Shown one piece after another: positions 52,314-61,981 of a stretch of 64,000 bases of DNA; positions within the stretch are counted from its first letter, which is position 1, and each line of letters starts with the position of its first letter. A program made the translations under genes and the position numbers. Origin of the DNA: Congzhengia minquanensis (GTDB taxonomy: Bacteria; Bacillota; Clostridia; UBA1381; UBA9506); NCBI RefSeq assembly GCF_014384785.1, contig NZ_JACRSU010000002.1, forward strand, positions 504,283 to 568,282. Reading direction: 5' to 3'. The notes below the pieces were generated by a model that did not search any database, had not been told where the DNA came from, and saw nothing but the letters and a program-made list of their open reading frames with translations.

Positions 52314-53144
52314 ATGAGATTAATAAACATGTACTATCTAATAAAAGATAACTATTTTGCAATTTTAGATTTAGACTTTAAAATAATGTCGGGGAATATT
52401 TCGGATAGTGAGGATAGCCTATTACTGTGGTTAAATGCTCAACAAGCTTTACGGAATTTAAAAAAAATTGGGTGTTTTAATGATATTATTAATGAAACTA
52501 CTAATTTAATTAATAAAAAAGTTAACGATTCAAATGGTTCGGGGTTTAGTGCACTAGATTTTGAAACGATTCAATCAAACATTACATCATTATCAGATTA
52601 TATGGATGGCGTTATAAGATTCTGTGAAGAACTTGATATTCATAATTTCAGACCGGGGTTTGACGTAAAATTCCCAGTTACTAAAAATTTTTCTGAGCTT
52701 ACTGAATACGTTAATACCTTAAATAATGTTTTCACTCAATGTCCATATTTAAATATTAAAGATCAACAATTTGAGTTAGAATCATTTGATATTGGCGGGA
52801 CATGGATGAAATTTTCTGTTGGTGCTGAATCTGAACCCATTTTTCGCAATTTGATTGTTATTTTAAATAGATGTACCAAAATAAAATTGCACATGTTAAC
52901 TTGTAAACAACAAGAAGAGCAATATAACATATTAAGTATGCAAAATGATATGATAGAAAGTGTTAAAAAAGCAAATGAGGAAGCAACAAAGGCGTTAATT
53001 CAACAATCTTCTGATGATTTGCAAAAATATTTACCCCCATTAACTCCAGAAGAAATAAAGAACTTAAAAATTACTTTAACGGATTTATCAAATCTGTTAG
53101 CCAAAGGTATGGAATTTTATCCTTCAAAGGGAATGGTTAACTAA
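52314..53144 (+). CDS. Hypothetical protein after ATPase copy 2
   Basis: 276 residues, ATG after GGGGGATAAAA. Mixed alpha/beta: MYYLIKDNYFAILDLDFKIMSGN..., SGFSALDFETIQSNITSLSDYMDGVIRF, FDIGGTWMKFSVGAESEPIFRNLIVILNRCTKIKLH. The C-terminus is a helix with a Pro-rich break (LPPLTPEEIKNLKITLTDLSNLLAKGMEF). No family recognised. It completes the accessory block and may be the partner of the ATPase. Confidence 0.45.
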   Translation: MRLINMYYLIKDNYFAILDLDFKIMSGNISDSEDSLLLWLNAQQALRNLKKIGCFNDIINETTNLINKKVNDSNGSGFSALDFETIQSNITSLSDYMDGVIRFCEELDIHNFRPGFDVKFPVTKNFSELTEYVNTLNNVFTQCPYLNIKDQQFELESFDIGGTWMKFSVGAESEPIFRNLIVILNRCTKIKLHMLTCKQQEEQYNILSMQNDMIESVKKANEEATKALIQQSSDDLQKYLPPLTPEEIKNLKITLTDLSNLLAKGMEFYPSKGMVN

Positions 53145-53227
53145 TTATTATACTTATGTGAAATGATAATAAAAAAACTAACAAAATGTATTATATGATT
53201 TTGTTAAAATTAACAGTATTAATATAA

Positions 53228-53378
53228 ATAATTTTATGATATAATAGTTATAGAAAATAAAGGTGTGGAAACCCAAGACGGTTGCCACAATGATACGACA
53301 AAACTTAAGATGAGATTATAAAATCTCAAATTTTAGTGAGCCATTCTGATTGCGGCAGACGGCTCACTTCTTCTTTTT
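53228..53378 (+). ncRNA. Type I antitoxin RNA (locus 2)
   Basis: 61 nt at 53228-53288 are identical to 39868-39928, including the extended -10 TGATATAAT. A terminator (GTGAGCC/GGCTCAC then TTCTTCTTTTT, 53336-53378) ends it. It overlaps the 3' end of a toxin reading frame on the minus strand (stop at 53364). Confidence 0.65.
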
Positions 53379-53508
53379 GTTAATGAATTTATAAGCCACG
53401 TGGGCAAGAAAACCCGCGGTTTTAACCGCGCGGATGATAGCCCACATTTTTTAACTATATGTAGATAATATATTGACTAACATCTACATATATGCTATAC
53501 TGTTAAGT

Positions 53509-53910
53509 ATGAATAACGAATATAAACATACAAAGACAACAGTATCATTGATTAACTACCATTTTGTGTTCTGTCCGAGATATAGACGAAAAATATTCAA
53601 TATCCCTGGAGTAGAACAGCGTTTCAAAGAACTTGTAATTGCTGAATGTGCCAAGTGCGATATTGAGATACTTGCTATGGAATGCCATATAGACCATGTA
53701 CATATGTTTTTAAGTGTACTTCCTACTATGTCAATTCCAATTATCATGAAACAAATCAAAGGTGCTACATCACTTGTACTTAGAGAAGAATTTAAACAAT
53801 TAAAATCTATGCCTTCTCTTTGGACTCGTAGCTATTTTGTAAGTACAGCAGGTAATGTTAGTTCTGAAACTATCAAATGGTATGTTGATACCCAAAAGAC
53901 CAGACCATAG
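53509..53910 (+). CDS. tnpA: TnpA, HUH (Y1) transposase
   Basis: 133 residues. MECHIDHVHMFLSVLP gives the HUH motif (H-x-H), RSYFVSTAGNVSSETIKWYVDTQ gives the helix with the catalytic Tyr. Start at ATG 53509 (NNEYKHTKTTVSLINYHFVFCPRYRRK), the usual N-terminus. It cuts and joins single strands at the element ends. Confidence 0.95.
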   Translation: MNNEYKHTKTTVSLINYHFVFCPRYRRKIFNIPGVEQRFKELVIAECAKCDIEILAMECHIDHVHMFLSVLPTMSIPIIMKQIKGATSLVLREEFKQLKSMPSLWTRSYFVSTAGNVSSETIKWYVDTQKTRP

Positions 53911-53918
53911 GAGTATTC

Positions 53919-55016
53919 ATGAAAAAAGGTATTAAATTTAGAGCATATCCTAATAAGGAACAACAAAACTTAATAAATCAGACTCTTGGTTGTTGTAGAC
54001 TCATCTACAACAAAGGTCTTGCTATGCGTGATGAAGCCTATAAGAATGGTTTAAAAGTAGGTTACTCTCAAACTTCTGCAATGCTGACAGATTTGAAAAA
54101 GCATGATGATTTTGCATTTCTAAAAGAAGTTGACTCTATAGCTTTACAACAAGCTTTGCGTGACCTTGATAGAGGTTTTGTAAATTTCTTTCAGAAACGT
54201 GCAAAGCATCCACAGTTTAAGAGTAAACATCACAATCATCAATCCTATAGAACTGTTAATCAGAATGATAACATTCGCATCGTAGACAAGTATCTAAAAC
54301 TTCCAAAACTTGGCTATGTAAAAATTAAACAGTCTATGAAAGTAGGTAAAATCAATAATGTAACAATTGAACGCACACCTTCTGGCAAATATTTTGTGGT
54401 TCTTAATGTAGATTTTGAACTAGAATTTAAGCCCAATAAGGGTGGGTCTATTGGTATTGATGTTGGTATTAAGGACTTTTACTCTGATTCCAATGGGAAT
54501 GTAGTACATAATCCAAAATACCTTGAGAAGTCTATGCGTAAGCTCATCAGAGAACAGCGTAGACTATCTCGTAAGCAAAAAGGCTCTAACAATCGTAATA
54601 AACAGCGTGTCAAAGTAGCTCTAGTCCATGAAAAGATAACTAATCAGCGTAATGATTTCCTGCAAAAACAGTCAACTATATTAGTGCGTGAAAACCAAAC
54701 AATCTGTATAGAAGATTTAAAAGTAAAAAATATGATGCGTAATCATAAACTGGCACAACACATAGGTTCAGTATCATGGTCTAAATTTTTTGATATGCTA
54801 TCCTATAAATCTGTCTGGTACGGTAATGACATTGTAAAAGTACCTACAATGTATCCAAGTAGCCAGACATGTTCCTGCTGTGGATTTAAAAATCCACTTG
54901 TAAAGAATCTTGCAATTCGTAAATGGGAGTGCCCGGAGTGTCATACAAAGCATGACAGGGATACTAACGCAAGTATCAACATACTGAATAAAGGACTGCA
55001 AACGCGGTCGGCATAG
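53919..55016 (+). CDS. tnpB: TnpB, RNA-guided nuclease
   Basis: 365 residues and complete. RuvC residues: GIDVGIKDF (Asp, about 184), ICIEDLKVKNM (Glu, about 268), and KHDRDTNASINILNKGL (Asp, about 345). Zinc finger CSCCGFKNPLVKNLAIRKWECPECH. TnpB uses an omega RNA from the element's right end to cut DNA that matches the flank, favouring retention of the element. Ends 8 nt after tnpA's stop by close packing. Confidence 0.95.
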   Translation: MKKGIKFRAYPNKEQQNLINQTLGCCRLIYNKGLAMRDEAYKNGLKVGYSQTSAMLTDLKKHDDFAFLKEVDSIALQQALRDLDRGFVNFFQKRAKHPQFKSKHHNHQSYRTVNQNDNIRIVDKYLKLPKLGYVKIKQSMKVGKINNVTIERTPSGKYFVVLNVDFELEFKPNKGGSIGIDVGIKDFYSDSNGNVVHNPKYLEKSMRKLIREQRRLSRKQKGSNNRNKQRVKVALVHEKITNQRNDFLQKQSTILVRENQTICIEDLKVKNMMRNHKLAQHIGSVSWSKFFDMLSYKSVWYGNDIVKVPTMYPSSQTCSCCGFKNPLVKNLAIRKWECPECHTKHDRDTNASINILNKGLQTRSA

Positions 55017-55200
55017 TAAACATAAACACTAGAACATCAGTGGTTCTATTGTAATAAACTGCACCGTAGGGCATACGGGAACAGTATAATCTAGCTTGTG
55101 GACACTGTGTAAGACAAGCCAGCAAGACAACTTGTTAGGAATGCAGTAGTGGTTGAAGCAAGAATCCCACGACTTTAGTCATGTGGAGTGTCAACACATG
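55017..55200 (+). ncRNA. Omega RNA of TnpB and IS right end
   Basis: The region after tnpB folds into several stems (GTAGGGCATAC..., GCTTGTGGACACTGTGTAAGACAAGCC) and ends with the right-end hairpin. The guide segment begins at the flank: CCTGAATAAGAATCC, which is toxin coding sequence. Confidence 0.75.
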
Positions 55201-55540
55201 CCTGAATAAGAATCCAAACAATAGAGATAATCCAAAATACATCTTGAAGAGTTATATGTATCAGCCTCCCTTCGAGAATTATTTCCCGTCAAGGGCTATA
55301 CACACGCCTCCATTCCGCCCAAGCGGGATGACAAGGCAACCGTCCTTTTAACCATCGACCGTCTACAAAGATTGGAAGAAACTCAACAGTAAACAGTGGA
55401 TTTCCACAAGCGATATTTTATCATTTGTGGGTTATTTTGTCAATATATAAAACATGTTAAAATTTAATATTTATATTTTGAAGCAGTGAGTATTTTGTTC
55501 GCTGCTTTTTATTATATTCAGAAAGAGACGAGGTGAGGAA
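55201..55540. other. Toxin 2 leader, promoter and terminator before the tail operon
   Basis: No plus-strand gene. On the minus strand it holds the 5' part and leader of toxin 2 with promoter TTGACA (55443-55438), 17-nt spacer, TAAAAT (55420-55415). On the plus strand AAGCAGTGAG/TTCGCTGCTTTTT (about 55480-55511) can act as a terminator. Confidence 0.6.
55415..55443 (-). promoter_or_regulatory. Promoter of type I toxin 2
   Basis: Minus strand TTGACA, 17 nt, TAAAAT. Same layout and distance to the toxin as in locus 1. Confidence 0.7.
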
Positions 55541-58357
55541 GTGCCATTATATAAACCAAAATTTTTATGTCCAAATGAAACCATTGGAGATCCGGCTGTG
55601 GATATAAATATTCCGTTTAAACCCACATGCGTAATTGACGGAAATGAACCAATAAATGCATATAAAGTTGATATTATGAATTTAACGGATGATGGATATG
55701 TGTTATACGTGTTTGACGAAGAACTCACATGTTCTATTGCTGGAAAGTTATATGTACCTTCGGACAAACCGCCAATTAAAACAAATCCCATTTATACATT
55801 TTATACAACTCATCCGTGTGTTCCTGCCAAAATAGACGATGAAGAGGGATGTTTAGTAAGACCAAAAAATGATGAATTTGATTATAGCTCTGGAGATGGA
55901 GAGTTTGTTGTTGGAAAAACGTATCGGGTACAATACACATATGTTGTGCCACAGACGTTTTATTCAACTAACAAACAATCTATAAATTTATTTTATCCAA
56001 CTAGCACTCATGGGAGATATAACACGTTTGAATTAACAAATGGAATTAATTTAAATACACTTCCAATGTGGTATTTAGCAAGTGATTTTATCGAATGTAC
56101 ACAAGATGGCGAATTAGAATTAAAACGTGATATATATTCAATAGACAGTATGATAATATATAGTGTTGGAGATTACGGTGCTACTGATGGAGCTATTTAT
56201 ATGTTGAAAAATAATGTTTCAGACTTGTCATTTGAAAAAAATAAATTATCTTCGGATATATTTAAAAATGGAATGCTTTATTTGGTGAGTTATAAGTCAA
56301 AAAGTGAGAAGTCAGACCCATTTAAATATAAAATGAGTTTTTGGAGTGTGTCTAATACAGCGGACTCCCCTACTATTTCTAGTGATTATGCTGTATTTTA
56401 TGCAAACGTAGCACCGCAAATTAAATTGTATTCAGACGGAGTTGAAATCGTGTCTTCTGTCTCTATTACAAAACGAAGTTGTTTATTTACGGTTGATTAC
56501 ATAGATGAATATTCTTCTGTTAAATGGTTTGGATGGATATTAAAGAATAGTGCTACAGGAGAAATTATAGAAGATACGATTTCTAAAAATAGAATTTATG
56601 GCTCGGTAGGAAACATTTCATATTCTTATAGTGGTTTCATTTCTGGTCAAGAATATGAGCTTTCTTTTAAAGTGGTTTCGCAAAACGATATGTTCGCATT
56701 TAAAACTATAAAAATAAATGTTTTATACCAAGCGGCTGAATTGTCAGGTGATTTCCTTGTTACACAACTGCCAAATGAATGTGGAATGTTATGTAATTGG
56801 GGTGGTGTTAAGGTTGTGTCAGGTTCAGCATTTGGCCGTAATTTATATATAGACAATTATCCTATGAATGGCTTGACATCATTAAAATTGTATGAACAAT
56901 CAGGGGTTTCTTTCCAGAAAAGTGACAAGAGTAATTTTATAGTATATGATTCGTCTTATATTCTTATTAGCCTTCAATATAAAGGACAAGATTCTTTTAA
57001 AAATGTTCAGCTTTTGGAATTCTCGTCTTCTGTAAGTGAAAGCGATTCCGGTATTTTTACAAAGAAATTATTTATAAATGATGACTCTAAACTCGCCATG
57101 ACTATTTCACGCTATGGAACAGTTGTTGCGGAAACAACAAGTACTATTTCATTTTACGGTGAACAATACTGGAATTTTGTTTTAATTAAACCAAATGGAG
57201 ATATTCGTGAAGTTGTTTATGAAGCTACCGGCGCAAGAACTCCATTGAGCAATTTGTCACCAAGTGCGAATTTAACGCCTACATATGGTACTTGGCAATT
57301 AAAAGCTGATAATGAGCTTGTATGCAATGTGTCTTCACAATATTCTCTACCATTAAATTTATATTATAGATTTTTGGCTATTGGTGGAAGTGGTAATCAA
57401 ACGCCATGGATTTGTGATTATATTTGTGCAACACAGGACGAAGCAATTGAACAAATAGATTTATCTGAAAATTTTATTTCGGATGCGAATGATTTTGCTT
57501 CTGTATCAAGTTTTGATTTTTTCTCTAAATTTAATTACAATTTAAATGCTGGCAATACATTAATTGAGTCTTTGGATGAATTTGAAATTAGACGCAAGGA
57601 AAATGCTAATCCATTTACAGAATTTGTTGCAGATATCCACTCTATAAACACAAGTTTTGTTGTGGATTATATGGTATCTAATAACAAATCCTACTCTTAT
57701 TATTTATACCCTAAAAGCGAAAATGGAATTATGTACCCAATGCGAAGCAACGATGTAAAAACACAATGGAGTCATTATTGTTTAATGGTTGCAGATGATA
57801 GTGGGATTGAAAATGTTTTATATTTGAGCAAAATGTTTATTTTTAGGCTGAATTTAAATATTGGAGATATGTCAAATAATACAGATATTGAAGTAATCAA
57901 GAATTTCACTTCATATCCAACTGTTCAAGCATCTCCAAGCAATTATTGGAGCGGTTCTCTATCTTCTTTGGTTGGTTTTGTAAATTGTGGTGACGGGAAA
58001 TATAAGCAAACACCTCAAATGATGACAGAATTAAAATCTTTGACTACAGATACTCGTAGAAAATTCTTAAAAGATATTGAGGGAAACTTGTTTGAAATAC
58101 AAATTTCAAGTGAGCTAAAGGTCAGCAACGAAAATAACTTGGTAGATAGTTTACGTTCAGTTTCTATTGATTGGGTTGAAGTTGGAGATACTTATGGTTT
58201 ATCTGTGATTAATAATTCTAATTTGTCTGTCAATACTTGGTTGCTTACAAATAACGGCATTGTTTCACCGTATCTTAATTATGTTTGGGATGACAGTTAT
58301 TTATGGGATGACAATAAGTATTGGACTGGTAATCATGGTGTTCTTGATGTGGAATGA
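55541..58357 (+). CDS. Large tail protein (distal tail / tip, Ig-like repeats)
   Basis: 938 residues, GTG start after GAGGTGAGG. Entirely beta-rich, with repeated Ig/FN-like segments (VAPQIKLYSDGVEIVSSVSITKRSCLFTVDYID; SYSYSGFISGQEYELSFKVVSQ) and a tip-like C-terminus with SPYLNYVWDDSYLWDDNKYW. First gene after the tape measure apart from the accessory block, the position of distal tail protein. Function inferred from place and fold. Confidence 0.6.
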   Translation: MPLYKPKFLCPNETIGDPAVDINIPFKPTCVIDGNEPINAYKVDIMNLTDDGYVLYVFDEELTCSIAGKLYVPSDKPPIKTNPIYTFYTTHPCVPAKIDDEEGCLVRPKNDEFDYSSGDGEFVVGKTYRVQYTYVVPQTFYSTNKQSINLFYPTSTHGRYNTFELTNGINLNTLPMWYLASDFIECTQDGELELKRDIYSIDSMIIYSVGDYGATDGAIYMLKNNVSDLSFEKNKLSSDIFKNGMLYLVSYKSKSEKSDPFKYKMSFWSVSNTADSPTISSDYAVFYANVAPQIKLYSDGVEIVSSVSITKRSCLFTVDYIDEYSSVKWFGWILKNSATGEIIEDTISKNRIYGSVGNISYSYSGFISGQEYELSFKVVSQNDMFAFKTIKINVLYQAAELSGDFLVTQLPNECGMLCNWGGVKVVSGSAFGRNLYIDNYPMNGLTSLKLYEQSGVSFQKSDKSNFIVYDSSYILISLQYKGQDSFKNVQLLEFSSSVSESDSGIFTKKLFINDDSKLAMTISRYGTVVAETTSTISFYGEQYWNFVLIKPNGDIREVVYEATGARTPLSNLSPSANLTPTYGTWQLKADNELVCNVSSQYSLPLNLYYRFLAIGGSGNQTPWICDYICATQDEAIEQIDLSENFISDANDFASVSSFDFFSKFNYNLNAGNTLIESLDEFEIRRKENANPFTEFVADIHSINTSFVVDYMVSNNKSYSYYLYPKSENGIMYPMRSNDVKTQWSHYCLMVADDSGIENVLYLSKMFIFRLNLNIGDMSNNTDIEVIKNFTSYPTVQASPSNYWSGSLSSLVGFVNCGDGKYKQTPQMMTELKSLTTDTRRKFLKDIEGNLFEIQISSELKVSNENNLVDSLRSVSIDWVEVGDTYGLSVINNSNLSVNTWLLTNNGIVSPYLNYVWDDSYLWDDNKYWTGNHGVLDVE

Positions 58358-58368
58358 GGTGAAAAACA

Positions 58369-58824
58369 ATGATAACAATAGATAAAATTCGCAATGGAGA
58401 CCAAGCAGAAGAAGTACGAGAGAAGATAAATAATAATTTTGAAAAGTTGTCAAAGAATTCTGGCTCTGATATTATGGCTTTGTCAACAGAAGAACGGCTT
58501 GCGATGTCAAACGAATATTTAAGAGACGGCTTAATTGTATTTGATATTACGTTGCAGACATGGTTTAAGCGCACCGGTAATGAATGGGTATTATACACAT
58601 TTTATCCGAGATACAGACGGAAATTTACTGTTCAGGATTGGACAGATAGTTTGTCTTTGTATATACCCTATGCAACACACGGAACAAATGCAGACAGTGT
58701 AAATGTGTATATGTTGCACAACAATAAATATATTTCTGTAATTGTCGATATTGAAGTGAATAACAATTATGATGTTACATTATATTCAGATTTCGCTTTT
58801 AGTGGCGAGGTGGTTATTGTATGA
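58369..58824 (+). CDS. Tail-fibre-associated protein
   Basis: 151 residues. MITIDKIRNGDQAEEVREKINNNFEKLSKN is a trimer-forming helix frequent at the start of fibre proteins, followed by a fibre motif GLIVFDITLQTWFKRTGNEWVLYTF and a beta C-terminus. The stop overlaps the next gene (GTATGA). Confidence 0.55.
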   Translation: MITIDKIRNGDQAEEVREKINNNFEKLSKNSGSDIMALSTEERLAMSNEYLRDGLIVFDITLQTWFKRTGNEWVLYTFYPRYRRKFTVQDWTDSLSLYIPYATHGTNADSVNVYMLHNNKYISVIVDIEVNNNYDVTLYSDFAFSGEVVIV

Positions 58825-59891
58825 CTAGTTTTCAGCAATATCTAAAAAAAATTCGTCAGCCGCATAAAACAGCAGTGAAAATAACACTTTTAAATGCTGA
58901 TGAAACTGAAAAACAAGATATAACAAATCAGATGTTTGACATAAGCGGTAATATTTCTGTCAATTATCAAAATGGTGCAAGACGATCTTGTACATTAAAA
59001 ATTAATAATGACAGAAATCGAAATCCAATTGACATTAATCATATATGGTTTGGGCAGAAGTTTAAGGTATGGGCGGGGATTTATCTTGATGATAATACCC
59101 CGCTATACTTACCACAAGGCGTTTTTTGTGTAACGAATCCAACAGATACATACAATCCTTCGGAACGTTCTGTGACAATTCAAGGGGTTGATAAATGGGC
59201 TTACTTTGACGGAACGATAGCCGGAAATCTATCTGGTACATATCAAACGAATATCGGAAATAATCTGTTTGAGGCTACAAGAGGGTTGCTTCGTTTATCT
59301 AAATATGACAATGGAACCAATGTATCGGATAAGACAGAAATGATCGACCCACTAGAACCAAATCTATCGAATTATTATATTGGAAAATTTGATAGTTTTG
59401 GCAATGAATTATTAAAATGTCCATATACAGCTACAGTGCAGCGAGGTGGAACTATGGCAGATGTTTTACTTGAATATGCAAAAATTCTTTCTGCTTCTAT
59501 TTATTATGATGTAAACGGAAGACTTGTGATTGAACCTTTATCAAGCTTAGATGATTTTGATGAAGATAAAGAAATTTTATGGGATTACACAATTGACGAA
59601 AAAGAAATGACAGGTTTAGAGACCAGTTATAATTTTGACAAAGTATATAATGATTTCATTGTTTTGGGTAACATTGCAAATGGTTATCAGGCAAAAGCAA
59701 GGATACAAAATCATAATCCTTTAAGCGATATTAGTATTGAGAAAATAGGGCTTAAAACGAAACCTCCTTATGAAGATTCTCAGTATTATTCTGATTCTCA
59801 ATGTGAGGCTTTGGGAAAAGAATATGCAAAACAGGAAGGGATGCTGAAAAAATCAATTACACTCCCCTCTTTGCCTTTATATCATTTTGAT
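58821..59891 (+). CDS. Tail-tip hub / baseplate protein, exon 1
   Basis: 357 codons: MTSFQQYLKKIRQPHKTAVKITLLNADETEKQDITNQMF..., SGNISVNYQNGARRSCTLKINNDRN, PLYLPQGVFCVTNPTDTYN and a baseplate-hub-like middle, ending SITLPSLPLYHFD. The next codon is TGA. Splicing out 59892-62085 gives LPLYHFD-VNKLITVATPRNK, a continuous hub domain, and a 412-residue protein. Resembles the XkdQ/gp27-type tail hub often next to fibres. Confidence 0.75.
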
Positions 59892-60370
59892 TGAATATTC
59901 ACCGCATACTCGTGACTTTAGTCGTGAGTTAGGTGAAGAAACAGTTAGCATATAGAGAAATCTGTATGTAGATACGGAGAGAAACCGTACAATACTACTT
60001 GAATTGCTGGAAATTCGTAAAGCTAACAAAACCACAACATAGAGATGAAATACACTCAAGTGTGATGGTTACGAAAGTAGAAAAAATTTGTTAGATGGTG
60101 CAAGGTTAAACCCTAAACACTATTCACAAAATCGAAAATCAGCAGCGAAGCTCCGAATAGGAGAACGTTCAACGACTATTCCTCTTGAGGGAAGTAGGTG
60201 CAAGCGTACCGAAGTGGGTAGCCCCTAACACGCAATGGTGAGGGAGAAGATATAGTCTGTGCTTAATGGAAACATTAAGAAGTTCATAAGAGAACTGTAT
60301 AGAGAGTAGCGACTCTATATGAACGACAACCTCTAAAATGATTGAAATTATAGGGTAACTAACCATTATC
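59892..60370 (+). ncRNA. Group I ribozyme of the IStron
   Basis: GAATTGCTGGAAATTCGTAAAG (about 60002), AATCAGCAGCGAAGCTC, R element GTTCAACGACTATT (about 60167) and S element GAAGATATAGTCTG (about 60246). GACTAT/ATAGTC form P7. Nearly the same core as intron 2 of the RNA polymerase gene, so the two are related. Confidence 0.85.
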
Positions 60371-60468
60371 CTGTTCTTTTACATATGTTAATTATAAAAA
60401 TAAGTTTAATATAGATTTTTACTTGGCTTTATCTAATACATATGTTATTATACATTAAGGTGATTAAT

Positions 60469-60872
60469 ATAAAAGTATATGGTAGAGGATATGTATATTC
60501 AATACAGTATCATATTGTTTGGTGCGTAAAGTATAGACGTAAGATTTTAACAAAAACAATAGAGAATAGATTAATAGAGATATTAAACAAGATAGCAAGT
60601 GATAATAATTTTGAGATATTAGAGTGTAATGGTGATTTAGACCATATACATCTTCTTATAAATTGTTCACCGCAACATTATATTCCAAACCTAATAAAAT
60701 CTTTAAAAGGTGTTTCAGCACGATTACTATGAAGGAATTTGGCGAAACACTCAAGAAGAGTTTGTATAGTGGACATTTATGGAATCCAAGCTATTTTGTG
60801 GCTACTGTGTCTGAGAACATAGAATCTCAAATCAGAATATATATACAAAAAACAAAAGATAAAATGAGGTGA
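60469..60872 (+). pseudogene. tnpA: tnpA of the IStron, frameshifted
   Basis: Start likely ATA 60469 (KVYGRGYVYSIQYHIVWCVKYRRK) with AAGGTGATT upstream. Contains LDHIHLLINC (HUH). Frame breaks after KGVSARLL (TGA 60730-60732); a -1 shift continues MKEFGETLKKSLYSGHLWNPSYFVATVSEN, with the catalytic Tyr helix, to TGA at 60872. Single-base indel, so TnpA is probably dead. Confidence 0.85.
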
Positions 60873-61981
60873 AAATCATCGAAAGGGCATACAAATATCG
60901 CATATATCCAAATAAAGAACAACAAATATTGATACAAAAATCGTTTGGTTGTAGTAGATTTGTATATAACCACTTTCTTGCTAAAAAGATTGAGTCTTAT
61001 AAAAATGACAAAAAATCTATTAGTTATAATGAATGCAGTAAATTATTAACTACATTAAAAACGGAATTAGAATAGCTCAAGGAAGTCGATAAGTGGGCAT
61101 TACAAACAAGTCTAAAAGACTTAGATTCTGCTTATCAAAAATTCTTTAAAGAGCATTCAGGGTTCCCTAAATTTAAAAGCAAGAAAGATAATCGAAAGTC
61201 GTACAGAACTACATTTACCAACAATAGTATTTCAGTATTAGAAAAACATATTAAACTACCTAAGCTTGGCAAGGTAAAATTTAGAGATAAACAATTCCCT
61301 CAAGGTAGAATACTAAATGCTACTATTTCACAAGAGCCAAGTGGCAAGTATTATTGTTCAATATGTTGTACTGAGGTGGAACTTCCACAATATCAATCTA
61401 CTGGTTCAGTTGTTGGAATAGATTTGGGAATTAAAGAATTTTGTATTACAAGCGATGGCATTATAGTAGAAAATCCAAAATATCTCAAAAAGTCATTAGA
61501 TAAACTTGCTAAATTACAAAAAGAGTTATCAAGAAAGACAATTGGTAGTTCTAATCGTAATAAAGCAAGAATTAAAGTGGCTAAACGACATGAGAAAATA
61601 GCTAATCAAAGAAAAGATTTTCTACATAAATTATCTACTAATATAGTTAAAGACAATAAAATAATATGCCTTGAAGATTTGCAAGTAAACAATATGATTA
61701 AAAATCATAAACTTGCAAGGTCTATTGCAGATGTTAGTTGGTCTGAATTTGTAAGAATGTTAGAGTATAAGGCTAATTGGAACAACAGACAAATTGTAAA
61801 AGTAGATAAATTCTTTGCAAGTTCTCAAACTTGTAATGTATGTGGGTATGTAAACAAGGAAACTAAAAATCTTGAAGTTAGAGAATGGGATTGTTCTTGT
61901 TGCGATACACATCATGATAGAGATATAAATGCCGCTATAAATATATTAAACGAAGGATTAAGAATATTGCAAGTAGCATAA
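60869..61981 (+). pseudogene. tnpB: tnpB of the IStron, with an in-frame TAG
   Basis: KIIERAYKYRIYPNKEQQILIQKSFGCSRFVYNHF..., stop TAG at 61073-61075 after LKTELE, then continuous in the same frame: [24 protein letters not shown]... to [34 protein letters not shown]...[19 protein letters not shown]. All RuvC residues remain. One nonsense codon removes the intact nuclease unless read through. GTG 60869 is in the ribosome site; the start could be ATC 60875. Confidence 0.85.

Larger units (their letters stand above)
53398..55200 (+). mobile_element. IS200/IS605-family element with tnpA and tnpB
   Basis: About 1.8 kb. Left end has the hairpin CCCGCGGTTTTAACCGCGCGG (about 53411); right end has CCCACGACTTTAGTCATGTGG (about 55167-55187). 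No target duplication, as usual for this single-strand transposition. Both transposase genes are intact. Flanks rejoin to a perfect toxin frame, which fixes the insertion point to within one base. Confidence 0.9.
53364..55255 (-). pseudogene. Type I toxin gene (locus 2) split by an IS200/IS605 element
   Basis: Minus strand: ATA 55255 (GGGAGG 9 nt upstream) starts TLQDVFWIISIVWILIQ up to 55201. Removing the IS (53398-55200) joins it in frame to AYKFINKKKK and stop at 53364: a 28-residue hydrophobic peptide with a lysine tail, as in locus 1. The residual 3' fragment could be read as a 27-residue peptide starting in the IS end. Promoter TTGACA/TAAAAT lies at 55443-55415. Insertion should inactivate the toxin. 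Confidence 0.7.

Noticed and set aside
61073..61075. TAG recoding in this phage
   Set aside because: TAG ends many intact genes here (e.g. 4781, 9877, 13751, 55016), so TAG in the IStron tnpB is a nonsense mutation.
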